A stretch of DNA of 64,000 bases, taken from contig CAYXDG010000008.1 of the NCBI GenBank assembly GCA_964463655.1, forward strand, positions 1 through 64,000, written 5' to 3'. The stretch comes from Halothece sp964463655 (GTDB taxonomy: Bacteria; Cyanobacteriota; Cyanobacteriia; Cyanobacteriales; Rubidibacteraceae). The translations under genes and the position numbers were made by a program. The notes beneath the pieces were generated by a model. It ran no database searches and had not been told where the DNA came from. It was given only the letters and a program-made list of their open reading frames with translations. Of this stretch, positions 9,207-18,484 are shown in pieces (position 1 is the first letter of the stretch; each line of letters begins with the position of its first letter).

Positions 9207-10265
9207 CTACCCAAAGCCTTGTCGGCGCTTGGCTTGCGACCAAAGTAAAACTTCTCCACCTTCACTACCAGCAACCAGATAATGACCTTGAGAATGCCAA
9301 CTCAGAGCAGAAAGCCCCTCCAATGTTGGGTCAAATGATTGTAGCAATTTTTGACCGCGATGCCAAAAGTGAAGCCAGCCATCTTTCCCCACTGAGGCGA
9401 GTCTCAGGCTTTGAGGATGAAACGCCATCGCAGCCACTTGTTCTTGATGACTAACTGCTTCACTACTCCAGCCAATCTCTTTATTTTGACTGCGTTCCCA
9501 AACTACAATATCATTACCGCTACTTGCCGCTAACAACGGCGCACCAGCACGATTGGGAAGAGCAGACCAAGCCAGTTGACGGACTTTGCCCGTAAAACCC
9601 TGCATCAGCCAAGGATTGGGATTTCCCCATTCCGTAACCAACAGGGTGCGATCGAGGTTTCCACAAGCCAAGTAGCGACTGTCTGGAGACCATTTCACTG
9701 CAATACTCGCAGAAGGAACTTCAATCAATTCGGGGTCATCATCCCAGTCTTGAGTATTCCATACTTGTGTCGCCTGATATCCTCCCACCGCCAGCCATAA
9801 CCCGTCACTGCGCCAGTCTAAATCTAGCACCGATGAGGTTTCAAAATTGAGAGTGGTAACAATTTCTTGAGTCATTGCATCCCAAACTTGGATATACTTT
9901 CCCAAGCTGAATGCAAGGTGATGATTGACTGGATTCCATGCTAAATGATCAATCCACGTCGAAGGATAATCCAGAGTCGCCACGACTTGAGGAGACTCAG
10001 AAGACATCTCCCAGATTTTCACCTGTCCTAATTGTCCAGCACTGGCTAAAAATTGACCATCAGAAGAGAAAGCAAGACAATCAACGGCATAATCATTCGC
10101 TGCTTGTAAGAAAACAGGGACAAAGGAATCTAAACTGAAAAGGGCAATTTCTCCAGCAGCAGAACTCACCGCAAACAATTCTCCTGTTGGCGACCCCGCG
10201 ATCGCGCTGATATAATCCGATAAATGGCTTTCTCCTCTGGGTTCAAATGCGATACGAGTTCTCAT
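9207..10265 (-). CDS. WD40-repeat protein coupled to the COG0523 GTPase
   Basis: 352 aa with about seven WD40-type blades along its length; strand-ends such as VKIWEM, IQVWDA, TQVWNT, IVVWER and LHFWHR are visible, predicting one beta-propeller. No signal peptide, so cytoplasmic. Its ATG overlaps the stop of the upstream GTPase gene by four bases, so the two are almost certainly co-translated and would share the Zur-type control upstream of the GTPase. The propeller could be a partner or client platform for the metallochaperone (inference). Confidence 0.8.
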   Translation of the reverse strand: MRTRIAFEPRGESHLSDYISAIAGSPTGELFAVSSAAGEIALFSLDSFVPVFLQAANDYAVDCLAFSSDGQFLASAGQLGQVKIWEMSSESPQVVATLDYPSTWIDHLAWNPVNHHLAFSLGKYIQVWDAMTQEIVTTLNFETSSVLDLDWRSDGLWLAVGGYQATQVWNTQDWDDDPELIEVPSASIAVKWSPDSRYLACGNLDRTLLVTEWGNPNPWLMQGFTGKVRQLAWSALPNRAGAPLLAASSGNDIVVWERSQNKEIGWSSEAVSHQEQVAAMAFHPQSLRLASVGKDGWLHFWHRGQKLLQSFDPTLEGLSALSWHSQGHYLVAGSEGGEVLLWSQAKRRQGFG

Positions 10266-11233
10266 TTTGTAATTAAACAGTTTCGGAATCCAGCTTTAAG
10301 TTCAGCTTCATCTAAATTACGTCCGATGAACACCAGTTCACTTTTACGGGTTTCGTTGGGAAGCCAAGGGCGATCGACTTTTCCATCAAACAACATATGC
10401 ACCCCTTGAAACACAATACGATTGTCTTCTCCTTGAATATTTAATATACCCTTCATCCGAAAAATATCGGGTCCTCGGTTGCGGAGGAGTTCACCCACCC
10501 ACTGGTCTAGTTGATCGCCATCAAGCATTCCGCTCTCATCAATCACTACTGATTTGACGGTTTCATCATGTTCGTGCGCGTCTTCTCCTAAGAAATTGGG
10601 ATCGACTTCTAAAGCGCGATCGAGGTCAAAAGCTCGCACCCCTAAGATACGATCCATTTCGACTTCTGCATCCTGCGTGCGATAAATTTTTGCCATTGCA
10701 TTCATCCCTCGAATGCGCCCTTCTAAATCTTCCAATTCAGTTGGGCTGACTAAATCGGTTTTATTGAGTAAAATCACATCCGCAAAGGCAATTTGTTCTT
10801 GGACTTCTTCCGCATCCCAATGCTGATGGATATGTTTAGCATCAACCAGTGTAATCACCGCATCGAGGTTAGTTTGTGCGCGGACATCCTCATCCATAAA
10901 AAAAGTTTGAATCACTGGCGCTGGATCAGCAATTCCTGTGGTTTCAATAACCAGATGATCAAATTTATCCCGCCGTTTCATCAAATTACCAATCATCCGA
11001 ATCAGATCACCGCGCACGGTACAGCAAATACAGCCATTATTCATCTCAAAGATTTCTTCATCGGTATTGACCACCAACTGGTTATCAATTCCCACCTCTC
11101 CAAATTCATTAATCACCACCGCAACTTTTTTGCCATGTTCATAGGTGAGGATGCGATTGAGTAGAGTTGTTTTACCAGCGCCGAGATAACCCGTTAGAAC
11201 GGTAACAGGAACAGAATTTTGAGTCGTAACCAT
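10262..11233 (-). CDS. COG0523 (CobW/P47K-type) metallochaperone GTPase
   Basis: About 323 aa from ATG 11233. G1 motif GYLGAGKTT at residues 15-23, the metal-binding CxCC motif (C68, C70, C71) that defines COG0523, a NKTD motif, and an acidic His stretch (GEDAHEHDET). Such GTPases load metal into client proteins; members with Zur sites serve zinc homeostasis. A Zur-like palindrome sits 23 bases upstream. The reading frame extends to 11377, but that extension crosses the palindrome and has no family similarity. First gene of a two-gene operon with the WD40 gene. Confidence 0.9.
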   Translation of the reverse strand: MVTTQNSVPVTVLTGYLGAGKTTLLNRILTYEHGKKVAVVINEFGEVGIDNQLVVNTDEEIFEMNNGCICCTVRGDLIRMIGNLMKRRDKFDHLVIETTGIADPAPVIQTFFMDEDVRAQTNLDAVITLVDAKHIHQHWDAEEVQEQIAFADVILLNKTDLVSPTELEDLEGRIRGMNAMAKIYRTQDAEVEMDRILGVRAFDLDRALEVDPNFLGEDAHEHDETVKSVVIDESGMLDGDQLDQWVGELLRNRGPDIFRMKGILNIQGEDNRIVFQGVHMLFDGKVDRPWLPNETRKSELVFIGRNLDEAELKAGFRNCLITK

Positions 11234-11255
11234 TAGTTTATTTTTTTTATCACTA

Positions 11256-11270
11256 TGGTAATCATTATCA
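11256..11270 (-). promoter_or_regulatory. Zur-type operator upstream of the COG0523 gene
   Basis: On the minus strand TGATAATGATTACCA, 14 of 15 positions identical to the cyanobacterial Zur palindrome TGATAATNATTATCA. It ends 23 bases before the GTPase start codon. Repression by zinc-loaded Zur is inferred from the site and the gene family. Confidence 0.7.
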
Positions 11271-11367
11271 TTGTAGCTAGCTACTGCTGTAAAGAGATTT
11301 AACAAAAAATTAAAAATCTTTTGGAGAACTCGATCGCGCCCCGACATCATTCTTATTGTGGTGAATT

Positions 11368-12840
11368 TTACCCACAAATCCAGTTAACCAACGTCCGAAC
11401 AGGGAAACCCGTTGCACCTGGATTATTGACCCCACTTTCTTTATCTGCCCAAGCAGGGCCGGCGATGTCGATATGCGCCCAAGAAGTCTCATTAATAAAC
11501 TGCTTCAGAAACAGCGCTGCACTGATCGCTCCCCCTTGACGGGGCCCTACATTTTTCATATCTGCAATGTCTGACTTCATGCTTTCAAAATACTTTTCTT
11601 CTAGGGGCATTTGCCAGATTTTTTCGCCGCCTAACTCAGCAGCATTTTTCAACTGATCAGCGAGGAGATCATCCGTACTCCATAATCCCCCGATATCATC
11701 GCCCAAAGCAATGACACAAGCACCTGTGAGCGTGGCTAAATCAACGATCGCGTCAACTTTTAATTTTTCTGCAAACACAAGGGCATCAGCAAGGGTTAAC
11801 CGTCCTTCTGCATCCGTATTATTCACCTCGATCGTTTTGCCGTTAGAAGCGGTCAGAATGTCTCCTGGGTGCATCGCATGACCGCTAATCATGTTTTCGG
11901 TGGCCGCGCTGATAAAATGGACTTCCACATCAGGTTTGAGTTGCGCGATCGCTTTGGCTGCCCCAAAGGTAGCCCCAGCACCGCCCATGTCCATTTTCAT
12001 GGTTTCAATACCACTCCCTGAAGGTTTCAGGTTTAACCCCCCAGAATCAAAGGTAATGCCTTTGCCAACAATCGCAACTTTGCGACGGGGGGTTCCCTCT
12101 GGTTTATAGGTTAAATGGATAAATTTAGGGGGAATATCCGACGCTTGAGCGACTCCTAAATAAGCTCCCATTCCCAACTTTTCACAGTCTTCTTTTTCCA
12201 AGATTTCTACCTCTAAACCATGTTCAGCAGCGATCGCCTCTGCTAAATTCGCAAGTGTAACCGAGGTCACGGAGTTTGCAGGAGCAGCCACTAGCTGCTT
12301 GGCTAAAATGACACCATCACAAATAATTTCGGCTTTAGTGATGGCTGCTTCTTGGTTGCCCAATTCTAGCAACTCCACAGTTTCTAATTTTAAGGGCTGT
12401 TCTTCGGGTTCAGATTTAAAACGGCGATCTTCGTACAGAGCAAGGGTGATCCCTTCTGTTATTGCTTGTGCGGTGAGTGCGGGGTGATTGTCGAACAGAG
12501 GAAGACTAATGGCGAGGTTTTGGCTGCGTTGAGATTTGGCTAACCGCGCGATCGCGCTGGCTGCTAGGCGCACACTATCCAGTTTAAATTCTTCAGACTC
12601 TCCCAACCCCACTAACATAATCTTACGAATGGGGGCATTTCCTCCGACGCGAGTGACCACATTGCTTCCAGCTTTTCCCTCAAACTCAGTTTCTGTAATT
12701 AACTCTTTAATCGTTCCTGCGAGTTTTTCATCCAATTCTGCTAAAGCCCCTGTGACGGTAACTCCACCAACAAATAAGCCAATGGCGAGGGTATCGCCAC
12801 TCCAAGTTAAAGTTGTTTTCTCCGTTGCTTGTATTTTCAT
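11368..12840 (-). CDS. pepA: Leucyl aminopeptidase (M17)
   Basis: 490 aa, full length for M17 cytosolic aminopeptidases. The signature NTDAEGRL is present, as are the metal-binding Lys/Asp segment GKGITFDSGG and the MKMDMGGAG loop. It is a hexameric Zn/Mn enzyme that removes N-terminal residues during peptide turnover. It lies upstream of the COG0523 gene on the same strand, but the 134-base gap with its own operator suggests separate control. Confidence 0.95.
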   Translation of the reverse strand: MKIQATEKTTLTWSGDTLAIGLFVGGVTVTGALAELDEKLAGTIKELITETEFEGKAGSNVVTRVGGNAPIRKIMLVGLGESEEFKLDSVRLAASAIARLAKSQRSQNLAISLPLFDNHPALTAQAITEGITLALYEDRRFKSEPEEQPLKLETVELLELGNQEAAITKAEIICDGVILAKQLVAAPANSVTSVTLANLAEAIAAEHGLEVEILEKEDCEKLGMGAYLGVAQASDIPPKFIHLTYKPEGTPRRKVAIVGKGITFDSGGLNLKPSGSGIETMKMDMGGAGATFGAAKAIAQLKPDVEVHFISAATENMISGHAMHPGDILTASNGKTIEVNNTDAEGRLTLADALVFAEKLKVDAIVDLATLTGACVIALGDDIGGLWSTDDLLADQLKNAAELGGEKIWQMPLEEKYFESMKSDIADMKNVGPRQGGAISAALFLKQFINETSWAHIDIAGPAWADKESGVNNPGATGFPVRTLVNWICG

Positions 12841-12879
12841 ATTTCAGGTTTGATGGCTGCTCAAAATTAAGATTTTCCC

Positions 12880-13311
12880 CTATTCTAAGCAATACTGATT
12901 AATTTCTGTCACTAACTTCTTTTCGGGATCGGTTGCTGCTTGCAACCGCTTTCGGGCTTGTTTTAAGTCAGTTTGATCCGTTTTCTCATAAGCTCTAACA
13001 AACGATCGCGTGGCTTGGGCTGTCTCCTCGTACATCTCAACAAATTCCTGTTGATACCCTTGTAATGGTTCATCAGTGATTTCTAAACTTGCCATCTCTT
13101 CGGCTGCCAGTTCCATGGTATCTGCAGCCAACAAAGCTGCTTCAGGATCGGTACTTTTTCCCCCATCGGTTAATTCTCTTGCTTGATCCACTGTCCCATT
13201 AGCGATTTCAATAATGGCACGACACTGATTGATTTTCGTTTCTGCACAACTACTATTAATTAAACCAATTGTTATCGTTAAAAATAACACTCGAATGAAC
13301 ACTCCAGCCAT
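12880..13311 (-). CDS. Small secreted or lipoprotein-like protein of unknown function
   Basis: 143 aa from ATG 13311. A hydrophobic N-terminal segment (VFIRVLFLTITIGL) ends in NSSC, which could be a loose lipobox, followed by a largely helical, Glu/Ala-rich domain with a Cys near each end. The frame extends upstream to 13395 only by translating a short repeat, so that part is not used. I do not recognise the family. It reads toward pepA, 40 bases away on the same strand. Confidence 0.6.
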   Translation of the reverse strand: MAGVFIRVLFLTITIGLINSSCAETKINQCRAIIEIANGTVDQARELTDGGKSTDPEAALLAADTMELAAEEMASLEITDEPLQGYQQEFVEMYEETAQATRSFVRAYEKTDQTDLKQARKRLQAATDPEKKLVTEINQYCLE

Positions 13312-13332
13312 GATAATCTTTAATTTAGTTAT

Positions 13333-13370
13333 TTGTTCTTCGTTCTTCGTTCTTCGTTCTTCGTTGTTAG
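13333..13370. repeat. Short tandem repeat TTCTTCG/GAACGAA
   Basis: About four to five copies of a 7-base unit (TTCTTCG on +) in the divergent gap before bciB. Related degenerate A/C-rich repeats recur in other intergenic gaps at 22630-22683, 28158-28205 and 38585-38604. Confidence 0.7.
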
Positions 13371-13457
13371 TCCTTTCTAATCCCCCAATGACCAATGATC
13401 AACTATCAATTATACTAATGAAAGTAGTTTAAACAATTGATCAATCAGTAGAATAAC

Positions 13458-14654
13458 ATGAGTTTTGTTTCTTCTCATCGCAAAGCCAAAGCTCTCAAGC
13501 CGAACAGCCCACGCCCAGCCAAAGCCCTTTGCAGTGAGTGCGGATTGTGCGACACTTATTATATCCACTATGTTAAAGAAGCCTGCGCTTTTCTCAATCA
13601 ACAAATTGCTGAACTAGAAACAGAAGCTCATGGGCGCAGTCGAGACTTAGACCGAGAAGACGATCTCTATTTTGGCGTACATCAAACTATGATGACAGCG
13701 CGGAAAAAAGAGCCGATTGCAGGCGCACAGTGGACAGGGATCGTTAGCGCGATCGCCTGTGAAATGCTACAACAAGGAAAAGTGGAGGGCGTGGTCTGTG
13801 TGCAAAACACTCCAGACGATCGCTTTCAACCAATGCCAATCATAGCAAGAACGCCAGAAGAAGTCCTCGCAGCACGGGTGAATAAACCCACTCTCTCTCC
13901 TAACCTTTCCATTCTAGAACAAGTGGAACAATCAGGATTGAAACGTCTCCTCGCGATCGGGGTGGGCTGTCAAATTCAAGCATTGCGAAGCGTTCAAGAT
14001 AAAATTGGTTTAGAAAAGCTCTACGTTTTAGGAACGCCCTGCGTGGATAATGTCACTCGCGAAGGACTACAAAAGTTCCTTGAAACCACCAGCAAATCCC
14101 CCGAAACTGTCGTTCACTACGAATTTATGCAAGACTTTCGGGTTCACTTCAAACACGAAGATGGTAGCATCGAAAAAGTTCCCTTCTTTGGACTGAATAC
14201 AAAAGAATTAAAAGATGTTTTTGCACCGTCGTGCATGAGTTGCTTTGACTATGTTAACTCTCTGGCTGATCTTGTTGTTGGCTATATGGGCGCTCCTTTT
14301 CAGTATCAATGGCTTGTGGTTCGCAATGATATCGGTCAAGAAATGTTAGACCTAGTAGAAGACCAACTGGAAACTCAGCCTGTCATGTCCCAAGGAAACC
14401 GCAAAGCAGCAGTCCAACAAAGCATCCCAGCTTATGATCAAGGGGTAACACTTCCCATGTGGGCTGCCAAATTGATGGGAGTGGTGATTGAAAAAATTGG
14501 GCCCAAAGGGTTAGAATATGCTCGCTTTTCCATTGACTCCCACTTTACCCGCAATTACCTGTATGTCAAGCGCAATTATCCCGAAAAACTCGACGATCAT
14601 GTTCCTGAATTTGCCAAACGGATTGTCGAGCAGTACGAACTGCCTGAAAATTGA
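13458..14654 (+). CDS. bciB: Ferredoxin-dependent divinyl (proto)chlorophyllide 8-vinyl reductase
   Basis: 398 aa, FrhB/FdhB (coenzyme F420 hydrogenase beta) family, matching cyanobacterial BciB (slr1923 type). CSECGLC at residues 25-31 and SCMSC later provide Cys for iron-sulfur clusters; a Gly-rich FAD region follows (GVGCQIQALRSV). It reduces the C8 vinyl group during chlorophyll a synthesis using reduced ferredoxin. It is followed by tatA with a 45-base gap. A paralogous chlorophyll-b reductase role (HCAR) exists in plants but is not expected here. Confidence 0.88.
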   Translation: MSFVSSHRKAKALKPNSPRPAKALCSECGLCDTYYIHYVKEACAFLNQQIAELETEAHGRSRDLDREDDLYFGVHQTMMTARKKEPIAGAQWTGIVSAIACEMLQQGKVEGVVCVQNTPDDRFQPMPIIARTPEEVLAARVNKPTLSPNLSILEQVEQSGLKRLLAIGVGCQIQALRSVQDKIGLEKLYVLGTPCVDNVTREGLQKFLETTSKSPETVVHYEFMQDFRVHFKHEDGSIEKVPFFGLNTKELKDVFAPSCMSCFDYVNSLADLVVGYMGAPFQYQWLVVRNDIGQEMLDLVEDQLETQPVMSQGNRKAAVQQSIPAYDQGVTLPMWAAKLMGVVIEKIGPKGLEYARFSIDSHFTRNYLYVKRNYPEKLDDHVPEFAKRIVEQYELPEN

Positions 14655-14699
14655 AAAGATACACTAGAGACAGGCTAACTTATATTAGGAGAATTTATT

Positions 14700-15002
14700 A
14701 TGAACGTTTTTGGCATCGGTTTACCAGAAATGGGGTTGATTTTTGTCATCGCCCTCCTTGTCTTCGGACCGAAAAAACTCCCTGAAATTGGCAGTAGTTT
14801 GGGGAAAGCCATTCGCAGCTTCCAAGATGCTTCCCGTGAGTTTGAAAATGAATTTAAACGAGAAACGAGCAAAGCACAAAGCCAAGAGTCCGTGAAAATG
14901 AACGCTCAACTCGAACCGAGTTCATCAGAAGCGGAAACCGTCTCTGAAGAGAAAACAACCGCAGACAGGAACAATAATCACTCGGAAACCATTCAGAGTT
15001 AA
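14700..15002 (+). CDS. tatA: Twin-arginine translocase subunit TatA/E
   Basis: 100 aa: N-terminal membrane helix (LPEMGLIFVIALLVFG), hinge FGPKKLPEIG, amphipathic helix GKAIRSFQDASREF and a charged tail, the standard TatA order. It forms the pore-like component that moves folded proteins across thylakoid and plasma membranes. AGGAG lies 8 bases before the ATG. The stop overlaps the next open frame, but the real next start is at 15095. Confidence 0.93.
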   Translation: MNVFGIGLPEMGLIFVIALLVFGPKKLPEIGSSLGKAIRSFQDASREFENEFKRETSKAQSQESVKMNAQLEPSSSEAETVSEEKTTADRNNNHSETIQS

Positions 15003-15094
15003 TGCAGCACAATTGGGTCTCAAAAATGACGGATTTAACCGTTAATTTGTCAAGTTATGATGACGTTGAATCAGCCCTAATAAAGGAGAAAACA

Positions 15095-15694
15095 ATGAGC
15101 GAGCAAAATCCTTATGAACAACTCGGCGTAACTGAAGACGCATCTTTTGAAGAAATACAAGAAGCAAAAACCCGCTTAACCAGAGAATATGAAGACAATC
15201 AACGGCAAAAAGAAGCCGTAGAAGCAGCTTATGATTCCATCATTATGGATCGGTTGCGCCTGCGCCAAGAAGGGAAAATTAAAGTCCCAGAACGGATTCG
15301 TTTTCCAGAACGGGCAAAACCCGCTAAACCCAAACCTCAACCTGTCAATCAAAATACCTCTCCCGCTTGGTTACAACGGTTTCTCGATACTCCTTCTCGC
15401 AATGATTTATTGATTGGGGCAGGGATTTATGTCTTGCTAGTGGCGATTACGTTATCCTCCACAGATAGTGCTTCCCTAGTGCTAGCGTTGGGGTTTGCCA
15501 CCAGCGCTTACCTGTTGAATCGCAAAGAAAACCGCTTAGGTCGCGCTTTGATTATTAGTTTAGTGGGTTTATTGATTGGGATTGGTTTAGGATCGGTTTT
15601 AGCCCCGATCGTGGCGACAGGAATGGCCGTGGAACAATTTAGCACCTTAGCGACCCTCTTTATGCTTTGGCTAGCGAGCAGCTTCTTACGCTAA
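15095..15694 (+). CDS. CPP1-like (chaperone-like protein of POR) membrane protein
   Basis: 199 aa from ATG 15095, chosen because AAAGGAG precedes it and the J-like domain (NPYEQLGVTEDASFEEIQEA) then begins the protein. The J-like domain lacks HPD. After a basic Pro-rich linker come three to four membrane helices (GIYVLLVAITL onward). In plants CPP1 stabilises protochlorophyllide oxidoreductase at the plastid membrane, and the cyanobacterial proteins share this layout. Placement after bciB and tatA is compatible with a chlorophyll-related role. Confidence 0.8.
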   Translation: MSEQNPYEQLGVTEDASFEEIQEAKTRLTREYEDNQRQKEAVEAAYDSIIMDRLRLRQEGKIKVPERIRFPERAKPAKPKPQPVNQNTSPAWLQRFLDTPSRNDLLIGAGIYVLLVAITLSSTDSASLVLALGFATSAYLLNRKENRLGRALIISLVGLLIGIGLGSVLAPIVATGMAVEQFSTLATLFMLWLASSFLR

Positions 15695-15752
15695 CCTTGG
15701 GCTGGTCAAATCCTGTTAAAATACTGAGGAGTCGTCAAAGGAAAACAGCCGT

Positions 15753-16583
15753 ATGACAAAAGAGGAATCAATGATTCCCGTGGTAGTGAATGGCGCTGCT
15801 GGGAAAATGGGACGGGAAGTGGTGAAAGCCGTTTCTCAAGCGGAAGGAATGATGCTGGTGGGAGCAGTGGATCAAAATCCTGCTTACCTTGGTCAGGATG
15901 TGGGAGAAGTGGTCGGTTGCGGTCCCTTGGAAGTTCCCCTTTTAAGTGAATTACAGGGAACACTGGTGATGGCAACCCAGTATCCCACACAAGGGGTGAT
16001 GGTTGACTTTACTCATCCTGATAGCGTTTATGAAAACACTCGTACTGCGATCGCCTATGGGGTGCGCCCTGTGGTGGGAACAACGGGATTAACAGAAAAA
16101 CAATTGTCCGATTTAACCGATTTTGCCGAAAAAGCAACCACAGGCGTATTAGTTGTTCCTAATTTTTCCATTGGTATTGTTTTGCTGCAACAAGCAGCGA
16201 TTCAAGCAGCGAAGTATTTTGATCATGTGGAAATTATTGAACTCCATCATAATCAAAAAGCAGACGCGCCCAGTGGTACAGCGATTAAAACCGCCCAAAT
16301 GCTAAGTGGACAAGGGAAAACCTATAACCCCCCGCAAGTGGAAGAACAAGAAACGATCGCAGGGGCAAGAGGGGCTTTAGCCAATGATAACATTCATCTC
16401 CACAGCATTCGCTTACCTGGTTTGATTGCTCATCAAGAGGTGATTTTTGGGGCGAGTGGACAAACCTACACCCTCCGCCATGATACCAGCGATCGCGCAG
16501 CTTATATGCCAGGGGTCATCCTTGCTATCCGCAAAGTAACCGAACTCAAATCTTTAGTTTATGGATTAGAAAATATTTTATAA
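15753..16583 (+). CDS. dapB: 4-hydroxy-tetrahydrodipicolinate reductase
   Basis: 276 aa. Nucleotide-binding GAAGKMGREV at the N terminus and the catalytic signature ELHHNQKADAPSGTA near residue 160, with both the His and the Lys present. It is an NAD(P)H-dependent step of diaminopimelate and lysine synthesis. A second in-frame ATG at 15771 is possible; the upstream one keeps 18 more bases. Confidence 0.95.
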   Translation: MTKEESMIPVVVNGAAGKMGREVVKAVSQAEGMMLVGAVDQNPAYLGQDVGEVVGCGPLEVPLLSELQGTLVMATQYPTQGVMVDFTHPDSVYENTRTAIAYGVRPVVGTTGLTEKQLSDLTDFAEKATTGVLVVPNFSIGIVLLQQAAIQAAKYFDHVEIIELHHNQKADAPSGTAIKTAQMLSGQGKTYNPPQVEEQETIAGARGALANDNIHLHSIRLPGLIAHQEVIFGASGQTYTLRHDTSDRAAYMPGVILAIRKVTELKSLVYGLENIL

Positions 16584-16677
16584 ACAAAGTTCCTGATCAA
16601 AGTCACTTATTTTTTTGCAGAAATCCCTTAAATTAAAGCAAAAAGCAATAAATTTCTATCTCGGGCAAGAGGCAATT

Positions 16678-17850
16678 ATGGCTGTATCCCATTCCCAAAA
16701 AAAAGTTGAAGCTGATGCTGAAAAAATGATTAATCCCCTCTTTCAAGAGGTTGATCAGGTTTTGCAAATTAATGGTAGGCTGCAACAGTTAGAAGGGACA
16801 AAGCAATCAAATTATTACCTACCTCCCTCTAATTTCTCCCAAAATCAATTTTATCGAAATCAGACACAAGGTGAGCCCAAATACTTACCTAAAAAGCATT
16901 CCACACCAGTCTCTTCTGTTCATGATCAGGATTTTGAGTTTGCTCCCAAAAAGCGCAGTCAAAGCACCCGTGAGGCTTCAGCATCAAGGGTAACCGAGAC
17001 AAGTCCGAGTCTTCCTTGGCTGCCTCATCTGGATAAAATTATTTTTTCCTCTTCCTGCTTTTTATTGATCATCACTATTTTGCTGTTATGGGAAAAAGAA
17101 AATCAATTACCTTTTGTCAGCTTGGAACAGTTTCATAGTTCCGTTATTTCCCCGAATCGTCAAGTTGCAGTAGAAAATGTAAAAATTGATACGAATCGTC
17201 AATTTCTCAGCTACATGGAACGAGCATTATTAGAAATTGAGCGCGATCAAAAACTAGCAGAGAAACTCAAAACTCAGTCTTCATCTGAAGTGATCCAACC
17301 TAAAACTGATCAACCTTCCCAAGCGGTTGCGTCTGCTCCCAAACCAGCTTTTCAAGGGAGTGGTGAGTCTGGTCAACCCAAAATCCCTGAGACAGTCTCT
17401 ATTGCACAACTTCCCGCGCTTCCCCCACCCCCTCCCCAACCAGTCTTTTCACCAGCACCAACGACAGTAGAAACACCTTCTTCAACACCAGAGGAGACTC
17501 CCCAAAAAATCTCTCAGGAGTCATCTTCCCCCCAAGAAACAACACCAGAACAAGCAACGCAAAAACCTATTCCTGATTCCTCAAAAGAGACTGTACCAGA
17601 ACCAACCCCTGATTTATTCCCAGAACCCTCTCCTGAAAAACCTGTTCATACTCTGGTTGGCTTAATCGAGTTGGGAAGTCATTCTGCTGTTTTATTTCAG
17701 GTGGGAGAAACTACCAAACGAGTTATGTTGGAAGAAACCATTCCAGGGAGTAACTGGAGATTAATTTCTGTGAATGACCAAGAGGCAATTTTTGAACAGA
17801 ATCAACAACTCAAAATTATGTCTGTTGGTGAGAAAATATCAGTGCAGTAA
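16678..17850 (+). CDS. Single-pass membrane protein with Pro-rich linker, unknown
   Basis: 390 aa. Soluble N-terminal 120 residues, one membrane helix (IIFSSSCFLLIITILLLW, about residues 120-137), a long Pro/Thr/Gln/Glu-rich linker and a C-terminal 60-residue beta-rich domain (VGLIELGSHSAVLFQVGETT to the end). The last domain resembles the PilP/GspC-type periplasmic domains in length and pattern (inference). The next gene starts 13 bases on, so the two are probably one transcript. ATG 16678 is preceded by GAGG; the frame is open further up to a TTG. Confidence 0.65.
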   Translation: MAVSHSQKKVEADAEKMINPLFQEVDQVLQINGRLQQLEGTKQSNYYLPPSNFSQNQFYRNQTQGEPKYLPKKHSTPVSSVHDQDFEFAPKKRSQSTREASASRVTETSPSLPWLPHLDKIIFSSSCFLLIITILLLWEKENQLPFVSLEQFHSSVISPNRQVAVENVKIDTNRQFLSYMERALLEIERDQKLAEKLKTQSSSEVIQPKTDQPSQAVASAPKPAFQGSGESGQPKIPETVSIAQLPALPPPPPQPVFSPAPTTVETPSSTPEETPQKISQESSSPQETTPEQATQKPIPDSSKETVPEPTPDLFPEPSPEKPVHTLVGLIELGSHSAVLFQVGETTKRVMLEETIPGSNWRLISVNDQEAIFEQNQQLKIMSVGEKISVQ

Positions 17851-17863
17851 GGAGCAATAGTCC

Positions 17864-18424
17864 GTGAGTTTATTAGATGATTTAACCCGCTTTTTAGAAA
17901 CTCGTTTAGATGATTTCTTAAAGAATAATCCCCATCTAGAACTACAAGCATTAGAAGAGCAACTACGAGAGCAAGAAAAAGATTCTATTCGGTTTATTTT
18001 GAGCTTGCAAAAACAAGAAAAGAAACTAGAAAATGAGATTCTCTCTATTGCTCAAGATATTAAATTATGGCATCAAAGAATTGAAAAAGCAAAAGCTGCC
18101 AATCGTCAAGATTTAGTAGAAGCAGCGCAAGAAAAAGAGTCAAGTCTCTTGCGCTTAGGAAATCAACGCTGGGGACAAATGAAAGGGGTTAAAGAACAAA
18201 TTCAGCAAACTCAAAAATTGGTTGAAGAAATTAGAATCCGTCAAAAAGAAGTAAAAGTAAAAGCTCAAGAATATCGAACAACTCATCAAACAAATTCTAG
18301 ATTTGCAGATAGTTGGAATCCTGATCAAGTTTATACCTCTAGCTCCGATCGCCCCCTTGACCCGATCGAAGAAAAATTTCGCAATTGGGAAATAGAACAG
18401 GAGTTAAAACAAATGAAATCGTAA
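17864..18424 (+). CDS. Coiled-coil protein, TIGR04376-like
   Basis: 186 aa, GTG start with AAGGAG just upstream. Begins SLLDDLTRFLETRLDDFLKN, then a long coiled coil rich in Gln, Glu and Lys and a disordered C terminus. This matches my memory of the cyanobacteria-specific TIGR04376 family, of unknown function; the coiled-coil pattern is PspA-like. It follows the membrane-anchored gene directly, so the pair may act together at a membrane (inference). Confidence 0.7.
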   Translation: MSLLDDLTRFLETRLDDFLKNNPHLELQALEEQLREQEKDSIRFILSLQKQEKKLENEILSIAQDIKLWHQRIEKAKAANRQDLVEAAQEKESSLLRLGNQRWGQMKGVKEQIQQTQKLVEEIRIRQKEVKVKAQEYRTTHQTNSRFADSWNPDQVYTSSSDRPLDPIEEKFRNWEIEQELKQMKS

Positions 18425-18484
18425 GAAGACAAATAATCAAATAACTTGCTAAGCTCAACATAAAACTTTAATTCAAGAGTGATC

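Noticed and set aside
9140..9454. Open frame on + inside the WD40 gene
   Set aside because: Antisense of a clear WD40 protein, with no family features.
11234..11377. N-terminal extension of the COG0523 gene
   Set aside because: It crosses the Zur-type box and is not homologous to the family.
13333..13370. CRISPR array
   Set aside because: Units are 7 bases and directly tandem, with no spacers; no array exists in the window.
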